From assembly GCF_050483325.1 (NCBI RefSeq), contig NZ_JBCMYF010000008.1:1-64000 (forward strand): a stretch of DNA of 64,000 bases. The letters are read 5' to 3'. Shown one piece after another: positions 7,725-15,594 of the stretch. The position numbers were made by a program, and so were the translations under genes. This DNA comes from Bacillus_P idriensis_A (lineage in GTDB: Bacteria > Bacillota > Bacilli > Bacillales > Bacillaceae). The first letter of the stretch is position 1; each line of letters opens with the position of its first letter. A model generated the notes under the pieces. It ran no database searches, was not told the origin of the DNA, and was given only the letters and a program-made list of their open reading frames with translations.

Positions 7725-10700
7725 ATATCAAAAAAATTCTAGTAATAGGTTCAGGTCCGATTATTATTGGGCAGGCGGCAGAGTTTGATTATGCCGGAAC
7801 GCAGGCATGCCTTGCTTTAAAAGAAGAGGGCTATGAGGTTATTCTAGTAAACTCAAATCCGGCAACAATCATGACGGATACCGAAATGGCGGATAAAGTC
7901 TACATTGAGCCATTAACTGTGGAATTTTTAACAAAAATCATCAGAAAAGAACGCCCGGATGCCCTTCTTCCGACACTTGGAGGACAAACGGGACTGAATA
8001 TGGCAGTAGAGCTTGCAAATGCCGGTGTGCTTGAAGAGTGCAATGTTGAAATCTTAGGAACAAAGCTCAGCGCGATTCAAAAAGCGGAAGACCGTGATCT
8101 CTTCCGCCAGTTAATGAACGAACTTGGTGAACCTGTGCCTGAAAGTGACATCGTGCATAACCTTGAAGAAGCGTTCACTTTTGTAAATAGAGTCGGATAT
8201 CCCGTTATTGTAAGACCAGCCTACACACTTGGCGGCACAGGCGGCGGAATCTGCTCGAACGAAGAAGAACTGATTGAGATCGTCACAAGCGGATTAAAGT
8301 ACAGCCCGGTTACTCAATGTCTTCTTGAAAAAAGCATCGCGGGCTTTAAAGAAATTGAATATGAAGTAATGCGCGATAAAAATGACAGTGCGATTGTAGT
8401 CTGCAACATGGAAAACATCGATCCTGTCGGCATTCACACTGGTGACTCAATCGTCGTTGCACCAAGTCAGACTTTAAGTGACCGCGAGTATCAAATGCTC
8501 CGGAATGTTTCGCTTAAAATCATCCGGGCCCTGCAAATCGAAGGCGGCTGCAACGTACAGCTCGCACTTGATCCAAACAGCTTTCAATATTACATCATCG
8601 AGGTCAATCCGCGCGTCAGCAGATCATCCGCGCTTGCTTCAAAAGCAACTGGCTATCCGATTGCAAAGCTTGCTGCAAAAATCGCAGTCGGTTTGACGCT
8701 TGACGAAATGATGAACCCTGTTACCGGCAAGACATATGCCTGCTTTGAGCCTGCCCTTGACTACATCGTGACGAAAATTCCAAGATGGCCTTTTGACAAG
8801 TTTGAGTCAGCAAACCGCCGCCTTGGCACTCAAATGAAGGCAACAGGAGAAGTCATGGCAATCGGCAGAACATTTGAAGAATCATTGCTGAAAGCTGTAC
8901 GTTCACTTGAATCAGATGAGTATCACCTGGATCTGAAGAATGCTGATGAATTCAGCAATGAACTGATCGAAAAGAGAATCAGGAAGGCAGGAGACGAGCG
9001 TCTATTCTATCTTTCTGAAGCAATCAGAAGAGGGGTATCCATTGAAACGATTCATGAGTGGAGTGCAATCGATCTGTTCTTCTTAGTGAAAATAGAAAAA
9101 ATCATCAAGTTTGAACATGTGCTGAAAGAAGCAAAGCTTGATGCAGATGTCCTAAAACAAGCCAAGAAAATGGGCTTCTCTGATATTGCAATCGCAAGGC
9201 TCTGGAACATGACTGAACGAGAAGTCTATGACTACAGAAAACAGCTGAAGCTGTTCCCGGTTTTCAAAACAGTTGATACATGTGCAGCAGAATTTGAATC
9301 AGAAACTCCTTACTTCTACGGCACGTACGAAGATGAAAACGAATCTGCTGTAACAGACAAAGAAAGTGTGATTGTCCTTGGTTCGGGACCGATTCGAATC
9401 GGCCAAGGCGTGGAATTTGATTATGCAACGGTACATTCTGTATGGGCCATCAAAGAAGCCGGGTATGAGGCAATCATTATCAACAATAACCCTGAGACGG
9501 TTTCTACAGATTTCAGCATCTCAGATAAGCTTTACTTTGAACCGCTGACTGTGGAAGATGTTATGCATATTGTAGATCTTGAAAATCCGCGCGGCGTAGT
9601 CGTGCAATTTGGCGGACAGACAGCTATTAATCTGGCAGAAGAGCTTGAAGCAAGAGGCGTGCAGATCCTTGGCACATCCCTTGAAGATTTGGACCGCGCT
9701 GAAAACAGAGATAAGTTTGAGTACACATTAGGCAGGTTGAACATCCCGCAGCCCCTGGGGAAAACAGCCACTTCTGTTGAAGAAGCAGTGAAAATTGCAG
9801 CTGAGATCCGCTACCCGGTATTAGTAAGGCCATCCTATGTTCTCGGCGGCCGGGCTATGGAAATTGTATATGAAGAGAAAGACCTGCTGCATTATATGGA
9901 AAATGCTGTAAAAATAAATCCGCAGCATCCGGTTCTTATTGACAAATATTTAACCGGAAAAGAAATCGAAGTAGACGCGATTTCAGATGGCGAAACGGTC
10001 TTTATTCCAGGAATTATGGAACACATCGAACGTGCAGGCGTTCATTCAGGCGACTCAATTGCCGTTTATCCGCCGCAAACTCTGTCTGCAGAAATCAAGG
10101 AAACGATTGTAGAGAGAACTATCGCTCTTGCCAAAGGATTAAATATAAAAGGTTTGCTGAATATCCAGTTTGTTATCTACAAAAATGAAGTTTATGTGCT
10201 TGAGGTGAACCCAAGATCAAGCCGCACGGTTCCATTTTTAAGCAAGATTACGGGTGTACCAATGGCGAATCTCGCTACAAAGGTGATTTTAGGAAAAACA
10301 CTTCATGAGCTTGGCTATGCAACAGGCATTCAGCCTGAGAGTGCCGGCGTCTATGTGAAAGTGCCGGTATTCTCCTTCGAAAAACTGCGCAGAGTCGATA
10401 TTACACTCGGCCCTGAAATGAAATCTACCGGAGAAGTCATGGGCAAGGATACAACGCTTGAAAAAGCTCTGTATAAAGGCCTGATTGCATCCGGAATGAA
10501 GGTGCAGAATTACGGACAGGTTCTGCTCACGATTGCAGATAAAGATAAAGAAGAAGGCCTTGAAGTTGCAAGACGCTTCAGCGCCATTGGCTATCAGATC
10601 ATGGCGACAAGCGGAACGGCTGAATACCTTCATGCCAATGGAGTTTCTGCAAAGATTGTCAATAAAATCGGCAGCGAGGCGCCAAACATGCTTGATATCA

Positions 10701-10921
10701 TCCGCACAAGCGAAGCACAGTTTGTCATCAATACGCTGACAAAAGGCAAACAGCCTCAGCGGGATGGATTCCGGATCCGCCGAGAATCAGTAGAAAACGG
10801 CATTCCGTGCTTAACATCACTTGATACTGCTAAAGCGATTTTAAGAGTGCTAGAATCAATGACTTTCAGTGCAGATGAAATGCCAAAGCGCGCTATCAGC
10901 AAAGAGGTGACATACGCTTGA
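7709..10921 (+). CDS. pyrAB: Carbamoyl phosphate synthase large subunit (pyrimidine-specific)
   Basis: The 1070-residue protein contains two homologous ATP-grasp halves (about 1-400 and 550-930). Each begins with a VIGSGP/VLGSGP nucleotide motif followed by a GQ..EFDYA signature. An oligomerisation region lies between them and an MGS-like allosteric domain at the C-terminus (about 935-1070). It makes carbamoyl phosphate from bicarbonate, ammonia and two ATP. It overlaps pyrAA by 16 nt and shares a TTGA junction with pyrK. Full family length, no disruptions. Confidence 0.97.
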   Translation: MPKRVDIKKILVIGSGPIIIGQAAEFDYAGTQACLALKEEGYEVILVNSNPATIMTDTEMADKVYIEPLTVEFLTKIIRKERPDALLPTLGGQTGLNMAVELANAGVLEECNVEILGTKLSAIQKAEDRDLFRQLMNELGEPVPESDIVHNLEEAFTFVNRVGYPVIVRPAYTLGGTGGGICSNEEELIEIVTSGLKYSPVTQCLLEKSIAGFKEIEYEVMRDKNDSAIVVCNMENIDPVGIHTGDSIVVAPSQTLSDREYQMLRNVSLKIIRALQIEGGCNVQLALDPNSFQYYIIEVNPRVSRSSALASKATGYPIAKLAAKIAVGLTLDEMMNPVTGKTYACFEPALDYIVTKIPRWPFDKFESANRRLGTQMKATGEVMAIGRTFEESLLKAVRSLESDEYHLDLKNADEFSNELIEKRIRKAGDERLFYLSEAIRRGVSIETIHEWSAIDLFFLVKIEKIIKFEHVLKEAKLDADVLKQAKKMGFSDIAIARLWNMTEREVYDYRKQLKLFPVFKTVDTCAAEFESETPYFYGTYEDENESAVTDKESVIVLGSGPIRIGQGVEFDYATVHSVWAIKEAGYEAIIINNNPETVSTDFSISDKLYFEPLTVEDVMHIVDLENPRGVVVQFGGQTAINLAEELEARGVQILGTSLEDLDRAENRDKFEYTLGRLNIPQPLGKTATSVEEAVKIAAEIRYPVLVRPSYVLGGRAMEIVYEEKDLLHYMENAVKINPQHPVLIDKYLTGKEIEVDAISDGETVFIPGIMEHIERAGVHSGDSIAVYPPQTLSAEIKETIVERTIALAKGLNIKGLLNIQFVIYKNEVYVLEVNPRSSRTVPFLSKITGVPMANLATKVILGKTLHELGYATGIQPESAGVYVKVPVFSFEKLRRVDITLGPEMKSTGEVMGKDTTLEKALYKGLIASGMKVQNYGQVLLTIADKDKEEGLEVARRFSAIGYQIMATSGTAEYLHANGVSAKIVNKIGSEAPNMLDIIRTSEAQFVINTLTKGKQPQRDGFRIRRESVENGIPCLTSLDTAKAILRVLESMTFSADEMPKRAISKEVTYA

Positions 10922-11703
10922 TACAAAAAGAATGGATGACGATTGCAGATCACAGGGAGTTGGCTGCAGGCATTTATGAACTCACATTAAAAGGCAGTTT
11001 AGTCGATCACATGAATCAGCCAGGGCAGTTTGTACATGTGAAAGTTTCAGAGACCGCCTCACCGCTGTTAAGAAGACCGATCAGCATCGCGAAAATAGAT
11101 AAAGAGAATCAGGAATTTACCATGATATACAGAGCAGAGGGAGCAGGGACGAAGCTCCTCTCTGCAAGAAAGAAGGGCGGGCTTGTTGATGTACTTGGTC
11201 CGCTTGGCAATGGATTTGATCCTGAGCAGTTGGAAAAAGGCGAAACAGCCCTTCTTGTCGGCGGCGGGATCGGCGTGCCTCCTTTATATGAACTGTCAAG
11301 ACGCCTGATTAAAAGAGGGGTAACGGTTAAGCATGTTCTGGGCTTTCAATCAAAAGAGCACGTCTTCTATGAAAAAGAGTTTCAAAAGCTTGGAGATACC
11401 TATGTAACGACTGTAGACGGCACTTATGGAATGCAGGGGTTCGTCACAGATTTGATTAAAGAATATGGGCTTAGTTTTGATGCCCTGTTTTCCTGCGGAC
11501 CCACTCCGATGCTTGCAAACATAGAAAGACTTTATCACGATAAGCCTGTCTTTCTGTCACTCGAAGAACGGATGGGCTGCGGAATTGGCGCATGCTTCGC
11601 ATGTGTGTGTCATACAGCTGATGATCCTCATGGCACTTCTTATAAAAAGGTGTGCAGCGACGGTCCAGTATTTAAAGCCGGGGAGGTGCTTTTATCATGC
11701 TGA
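10918..11703 (+). CDS. pyrK: Dihydroorotate dehydrogenase B electron-transfer subunit
   Basis: The 261-residue flavoprotein has a ferredoxin-reductase-like FAD domain (LLRRPISI near 51-58), an NAD domain (LVGGGIGVPPL, 113-123) and a C-terminal [2Fe-2S] site with C221, C226, C229 and C246. It passes electrons from the PyrD heterotetramer to NAD+. The start is TTG 10918, with AGAGGTGA upstream and a 4-nt overlap with pyrAB. An extra cysteine, C261, ends the protein. Confidence 0.95.
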   Translation: MIQKEWMTIADHRELAAGIYELTLKGSLVDHMNQPGQFVHVKVSETASPLLRRPISIAKIDKENQEFTMIYRAEGAGTKLLSARKKGGLVDVLGPLGNGFDPEQLEKGETALLVGGGIGVPPLYELSRRLIKRGVTVKHVLGFQSKEHVFYEKEFQKLGDTYVTTVDGTYGMQGFVTDLIKEYGLSFDALFSCGPTPMLANIERLYHDKPVFLSLEERMGCGIGACFACVCHTADDPHGTSYKKVCSDGPVFKAGEVLLSC

Positions 11704-12629
11704 ACATCGAATTGCCCGGTTTATCCCTGAAAAATCCGGTTATGCCGGCATCAGGCTGCTTTGGCTTCGGTAAAGAATTTGCAAACCTTTACGATTTAAG
11801 CAGTCTTGGTGCGATCATGATTAAAGCTGCCACGGCAGAAGCGCGCTTTGGCAACCCGACGCCAAGAGTCGCGGAAACTGAGGCAGGCATGCTGAATGCC
11901 ATTGGCCTTCAAAATCCGGGCCTAAAAGGAGTGCTTGAGCAAGAGCTTCCATGGCTCGAGTCTTATGATGTGCCGATTATTGCGAATGTAGCGGGCTCCG
12001 CACAGGAGGATTATGTTGAAGTCGCAAGAGAGATCAGCAGAGCAAAAAATGTTCACGCAATAGAACTGAATATCTCTTGCCCGAATGTAAAAACAGGTGG
12101 AATTGCTTTTGGAACGAACCCGGAGATTGCCGCCTCTTTGACAAGGGCAGTAAAAGAAGTATCCGAGGTGCCTGTCTATGTGAAGCTTTCTCCTAATGTC
12201 AGCAACATTGTTGAAATCGCCCAAGCCATTGAAAACGCAGGTGCTGATGGTTTAACGATGATTAATACGCTGCTTGGGATGAGGCTCAACATGAGAAATG
12301 CAAAGCCAATTCTCGCCAACCGCTCCGGCGGATTATCAGGCCCTGCCATCAAGCCTGTCGCGATCCGAATGGTGTATGAAGTAAGCCAGGCAGTATCCAT
12401 ACCGATTATCGGCATGGGAGGCGTGCAGACAGCTGAGGATGTGATTGAATATATGTATGCAGGTGCAAGTGCTGTCGCTGTCGGAACAGCAAACTTTGTC
12501 AATCCGTTTGTATGTCCTGAAATCATCGGACAATTGCCTCAAACATTAAAAGAATATGGATTTGAACATATTTCAGAATGCATCGGAAGGAGCTGGAAGA
12601 ATGAACAGACCGCTTATCATCGCGCTTGA
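11697..12629 (+). CDS. pyrD: Dihydroorotate dehydrogenase B catalytic subunit (class 1B)
   Basis: The 310-residue FMN-dependent TIM barrel oxidises dihydroorotate to orotate. The class 1 catalytic cysteine is C128 in ELNISCPNVK. The adjacent pyrK confirms the NAD-linked 1B type. It overlaps pyrK by 7 nt and its 3' end overlaps pyrF by 29 nt. The GMGGVQTAEDV phosphate-binding motif lies near the C-terminus. Confidence 0.96.
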   Translation: MLNIELPGLSLKNPVMPASGCFGFGKEFANLYDLSSLGAIMIKAATAEARFGNPTPRVAETEAGMLNAIGLQNPGLKGVLEQELPWLESYDVPIIANVAGSAQEDYVEVAREISRAKNVHAIELNISCPNVKTGGIAFGTNPEIAASLTRAVKEVSEVPVYVKLSPNVSNIVEIAQAIENAGADGLTMINTLLGMRLNMRNAKPILANRSGGLSGPAIKPVAIRMVYEVSQAVSIPIIGMGGVQTAEDVIEYMYAGASAVAVGTANFVNPFVCPEIIGQLPQTLKEYGFEHISECIGRSWKNEQTAYHRA

Positions 12630-13317
12630 TTTTCCGGACGGAAACGAAGTGGACGGATTTTTAAAAAAGCTGCCTGATCAAAAGCTATATGTAAAAGTGG
12701 GGATGGAGCTGTTTTATCAGGAAGGTCCAGCGATTATCCATCAGCTTAAATCAGACGGGCATGACATTTTTCTTGATTTGAAGCTCCATGATATTCCGCA
12801 GACAGTCAAGCAGGCAATGAAAGGACTTGCAAAGCTTGAAGTGGATCTTGTCAATGTTCATGCTGCAGGGGGAAGCGCGATGATGCAGGCTGCGATAGAA
12901 GGGCTCGAAGCAGGAACGAGTGCAGGGGCAAAAAGACCTGACTGTATTGCTGTCACGCAATTAACAAGTACATCTGAGTCCATGTTAAGTCATGAACTGC
13001 TTATCGAAAAAAGCCTGAATGAAACCGTTCTGCACTATGCAAAATTGGCAAGTGAGAGCGGACTCGATGGCATTGTCTGTTCTTCGCTTGAAGTACCTGA
13101 TATCTATCAGCATCTGGACCGTTCTTTCAAAACCATTACGCCTGGTATCCGCATGGCGGAAGACTCAGTGAATGATCAAGTGAGAGTGGCGACTCCAGAG
13201 AAGGCAAAGGAGCTTGGATCAACTGCCATAGTTGTCGGCAGAAGCATCACAAAAGCGGATGATCCGCTGACGGCATATTTACAAATGAAAAACGCATGGG
13301 AGGGTCTGCCTGTATGA
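12601..13317 (+). CDS. pyrF: Orotidine 5'-phosphate decarboxylase
   Basis: The 238-residue TIM-barrel enzyme decarboxylates OMP to UMP. The catalytic D-K-x-x-D array is seen in FLDLKLHDIP, and IALDFP opens the first strand. The start ATG 12601 has AAGGAG 10-11 nt upstream and lies inside the end of pyrD. The frame is open further 5', but that part is a shadow of pyrD. It ends in an ATGA overlap with pyrE. Confidence 0.96.
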   Translation: MNRPLIIALDFPDGNEVDGFLKKLPDQKLYVKVGMELFYQEGPAIIHQLKSDGHDIFLDLKLHDIPQTVKQAMKGLAKLEVDLVNVHAAGGSAMMQAAIEGLEAGTSAGAKRPDCIAVTQLTSTSESMLSHELLIEKSLNETVLHYAKLASESGLDGIVCSSLEVPDIYQHLDRSFKTITPGIRMAEDSVNDQVRVATPEKAKELGSTAIVVGRSITKADDPLTAYLQMKNAWEGLPV

Positions 13318-13946
13318 AACATCAAATTGCTCGGCAGCTGTTGAAAATTGAAGCCGTCTTTCTAAGTCCAAATGAGCCATTTACATGGTCTAGCGGCCTC
13401 AAATCTCCAATTTATTGCGATAATCGCTTAACATTATCCTACCCTGAAGTGAGAAAAGCCATTGCAGAGGGACTGACAAAGCTGATCAGGGAAGAGTATC
13501 CCCAAGCTGAAATGATTGCAGGAACAGCAACAGCCGGCATACCGCATGCTGCATGGGTAAGTGATCTTCTTAATTTGCCGATGTGCTATGTAAGAAGCAA
13601 GCCGAAAGGGCATGGAAAAGGCAATCAGATCGAAGGCAAAGTGCACGAAGGTCAAAAAGTCGTAGTCGTTGAGGATTTAATCTCAACAGGAGGAAGTGTT
13701 ATTACGGCAGTTCAGGCGCTGCGAGAGGCAGGATGTGAGGTTATTGGAGTTGTCTCCATCTTCACATATGAACTGCAAAAAGGCGCAGAAATGCTTGCAG
13801 AAGCAGGCATCCATGCTGTATCTCTTACCGATTATTCATCATTGATAGATGCAGCTTTGAATAATGGATCCATTGAAAAAGAAGATCTTGAAAAGCTGAA
13901 AAAATGGCGTGAAAATCCGGCAAATGAAGCATGGATGACAGTTTAA
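13314..13946 (+). CDS. pyrE: Orotate phosphoribosyltransferase
   Basis: The 210-residue PRTase converts orotate and PRPP to OMP. The PRPP motif VVVEDLISTGGS and the mobile catalytic loop with KPKGHGKG are visible. The start is ATG 13314 with GGGAGGG nearby, overlapping the pyrF stop by 4 nt. It is the last gene of the operon and is followed at once by a strong terminator. Confidence 0.96.
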   Translation: MKHQIARQLLKIEAVFLSPNEPFTWSSGLKSPIYCDNRLTLSYPEVRKAIAEGLTKLIREEYPQAEMIAGTATAGIPHAAWVSDLLNLPMCYVRSKPKGHGKGNQIEGKVHEGQKVVVVEDLISTGGSVITAVQALREAGCEVIGVVSIFTYELQKGAEMLAEAGIHAVSLTDYSSLIDAALNNGSIEKEDLEKLKKWRENPANEAWMTV

Positions 13947-13952
13947 ATAGGC

Positions 13953-13986
13953 AAAAAAGCAAAGCCGTCATTGGCTTTGCTTTTTT
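13953..13986. terminator. Bidirectional terminator between pyrE and a reverse-strand gene
   Basis: AAAAAAGCAAAGCC (13953-13966) pairs with GGCTTTGCTTTTTT (13973-13986) around a 6-nt loop. The A and T runs serve both strands. The stop codon of the reverse-strand gene lies in the downstream arm. Confidence 0.92.
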
Positions 13987-14266
13987 ATATCCAAATCAAA
14001 ATCGAAAATAAAATAGAAACAAGGCTTAGAAGCAGATAACCAGTTCGGAACAATTTTATTTGCCATGCTTTTTTATCAAACCTTTTGCAAAACGAGAAGC
14101 TCGCATGGCCGATCCAGCCAAATATCCAAAAAAGGCCGGATTGTTCATTTTTGATTTTTTGGAAAATATGATGATCATCAAGAGATACAATGGCATAAGC
14201 TAACGAAAATCCGCCTATAACGAAAGAGAAAAGAGTCATAATGAATAGAATCAGAATTTGTTTCAC
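13985..14266 (-). CDS. Small membrane protein of unknown function
   Basis: I do not recognise this gene with certainty; a DUF3899-like small membrane protein is a possibility by size and shape only. The 93-residue product has hydrophobic segments at about 4-28 and 72-93, with a basic stretch between them (KRFDKKAWQIK). Convergent orientation with pyrE and a shared terminator that contains its stop codon support a real gene. The start is unclear: GTG 14266 overlaps its own SD (AGAGGTG), codon 4 (ATT) or 5 (CTG) would be better spaced, and the first ATG is codon 10, without an SD. Confidence 0.6.
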   Translation of the reverse strand: MKQILILFIMTLFSFVIGGFSLAYAIVSLDDHHIFQKIKNEQSGLFWIFGWIGHASFSFCKRFDKKAWQIKLFRTGYLLLSLVSILFSILIWI

Positions 14267-14372
14267 CTCTACAGTAGTAATTTTTTGACCATAAACTTTA
14301 TTTCTGATTCGAAATTTTAGAACTAATTCTCGCTGAAAAATAAAAAAAATAATTCCGATCGAAAAACTAGGG

Positions 14373-14400
14373 TTGACAGAACGTCTAATTGTGATAAAAT
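14373..14400 (+). promoter_or_regulatory. SigA promoter of the cys operon
   Basis: TTGACA (14373-14378), a 16-nt spacer and an extended -10, TGA-TAAAAT (14395-14400), lie about 17 nt before the SAM riboswitch. Confidence 0.85.
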
Positions 14401-14416
14401 TTAGAAAAATATAATA

Positions 14417-14561
14417 AACTTATCCAGAGAGGCGAAGGGATCTGGCCCTGTGAAGCCCGGCAACCTGCGTTTGGCAAGGTGCTAAATCCAGCAAAATGCA
14501 AACCCATTTTGAAAGATAAGGTACATTGCCTGCACAGTCTTTCAAGTTGGAAGGCTTTTTT
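14417..14561 (+). promoter_or_regulatory. SAM-I (S-box) riboswitch with terminator
   Basis: The aptamer is recognisable from P1 (CTTATC 14419-14424 with GATAAG 14515-14520), the AGAGAGGCGAAGGGA segment and the invariant GAAGCCCGGCAACC core. The expression platform ends in AGTCTTTC (14536-14543) / GGAAGGCT (14549-14556) plus T residues. SAM binding would favour termination, so the downstream sulfur genes are made when SAM is low. Confidence 0.96.
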
Positions 14562-14626
14562 ACATTCTCAGATTGCGGTGCATTTCTCAGAAAAAGAGCG
14601 GATAAGAAATGAAATGGGGGACTGCA

Positions 14627-14767
14627 GTGGGAAAAGAAGAACAGCTTGAACTCGTCATCGGTAAATTAAGGGAAATGCTGAAAACGATGAATTATGGGTC
14701 TGTAACACTTATTGTTCAAGACGGTAAAGTGATTCAGCTTGAAAAGAATGAAAAAGTAAGAATTTAA
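14627..14767 (+). CDS. YezD-family small protein (DUF2292)
   Basis: This 46-codon gene lies between the riboswitch and cysH and is shorter than usual ORF cut-offs. The product runs from GKEEQLEL to EKNEKVRI and contains the core GSVTLIVQDGKVIQLEK, which matches my recollection of the YezD/DUF2292 small proteins often found with sulfur genes; their function is unknown to me. GTG 14627 is chosen because a GGGGGA SD lies about 7 nt upstream. An in-frame ATG at 14609 would give 52 residues but has a weaker SD. Predicted cytosolic. Confidence 0.8.
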   Translation: MGKEEQLELVIGKLREMLKTMNYGSVTLIVQDGKVIQLEKNEKVRI

Positions 14768-14791
14768 TCATGTGCTGACTAGACAAACTAG

Positions 14792-14846
14792 AGGCATTTT
14801 AACTTGGAACGGGTTCCGTCATTCTGTTAAAATGTCTTTTTTTTTT
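14792..14846 (+). terminator. Terminator or attenuator hairpin just upstream of cysH
   Basis: AGGCATTTTAAC (14792-14803) pairs with GTTAAAATGTCT (14826-14837; 12 bp with one G-U), and ten T follow. Only 34 nt separate it from the cysH start and no promoter fits there, so cysH transcripts must read through it. A competing helix can form between 14811-14819 and 14848-14856, around the 3' arm and the T tract, which would suit an antiterminator. Confidence 0.8.
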
Positions 14847-14880
14847 AACGGGACCTGGCTGACAGAGAGGAAGAATACAC

Positions 14881-15582
14881 ATGCTTACGTATGAAAACTG
14901 GCAGGAGAGAGAGGCCGAGTTTGAAGTTGATGACACTTACAAAGGTGCATTAAACGTATTAAATTGGAGCTACAGTCATTACGGCGAAGAAATCGTTTAT
15001 GCCTGCAGCTTTGGAATAGAAGGGATTGTGCTTGTAGATTTAATTTCAAAAGTAAAGCCGGATGCAACCATTGTTTTTCTCGATACGGACGTCCATTTTA
15101 AAGAGACATATGAAACGATCGACAGGGTCCGGGAAAAATATCCGAGCCTGAATATCGTGATGAAGAAGCCGGAACTCACATTAGCGGAACAGGCAGCGGA
15201 ACATGGAGATAAGCTTTGGGAAACCAACCCGAATAAATGCTGCCAAATCAGAAAGCTTCAGCCTCTGAACGAGACGTTATCCGAATCTGAAGCATGGATC
15301 TCGGGACTTCGCAGAGAGCAGTCAGAAACGAGGAAACATGTGCAATTTATTAACAGGGATGACAAATTTCAGTCGGTGAAAATTTGTCCGCTTATCCACT
15401 GGACATGGAAAGATGTGTGGCGGTACGTTCACAAAAATGATTTGCCTTATAACCCTCTGCATGACAGGGGCTACCCGAGCATTGGCTGCTCCCACTGCAC
15501 CGCACCTGCATTTAGTGCTGACGATTTGCGCTCCGGAAGGTGGAGCGGGCAAGGTAAAACAGAATGCGGATTACATGGATAA
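14881..15582 (+). CDS. cysH: Phosphoadenylyl/adenylyl-sulfate reductase (thioredoxin)
   Basis: The 233-residue enzyme reduces activated sulfate (APS or PAPS) to sulfite. Four cysteines typical of a [4Fe-4S] enzyme are present: C120-C121 in NKCCQIRK and C203/C206 in GCSHC. The catalytic cysteine C229 is in the C-terminal ECGLHG. The iron-sulfur cysteines suggest that APS can be used, yet cysC nearby makes PAPS, so either substrate is possible. It is first in cysH-cysP-sat-cysC and has a GAGAGGAAG SD. Confidence 0.95.
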   Translation: MLTYENWQEREAEFEVDDTYKGALNVLNWSYSHYGEEIVYACSFGIEGIVLVDLISKVKPDATIVFLDTDVHFKETYETIDRVREKYPSLNIVMKKPELTLAEQAAEHGDKLWETNPNKCCQIRKLQPLNETLSESEAWISGLRREQSETRKHVQFINRDDKFQSVKICPLIHWTWKDVWRYVHKNDLPYNPLHDRGYPSIGCSHCTAPAFSADDLRSGRWSGQGKTECGLHG

Positions 15583-15594
15583 GGAGCAGGCGCC

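Noticed and set aside
10289..10633. 114-codon reverse-strand ORF inside pyrAB
   Set aside because: It is a shadow of a strongly conserved gene, with no SD and no recognisable product.
14281..14372. Promoter for the small reverse-strand membrane gene
   Set aside because: The region is very A+T-rich and offers many weak matches on the reverse strand; none had a convincing -35/-10 pair.
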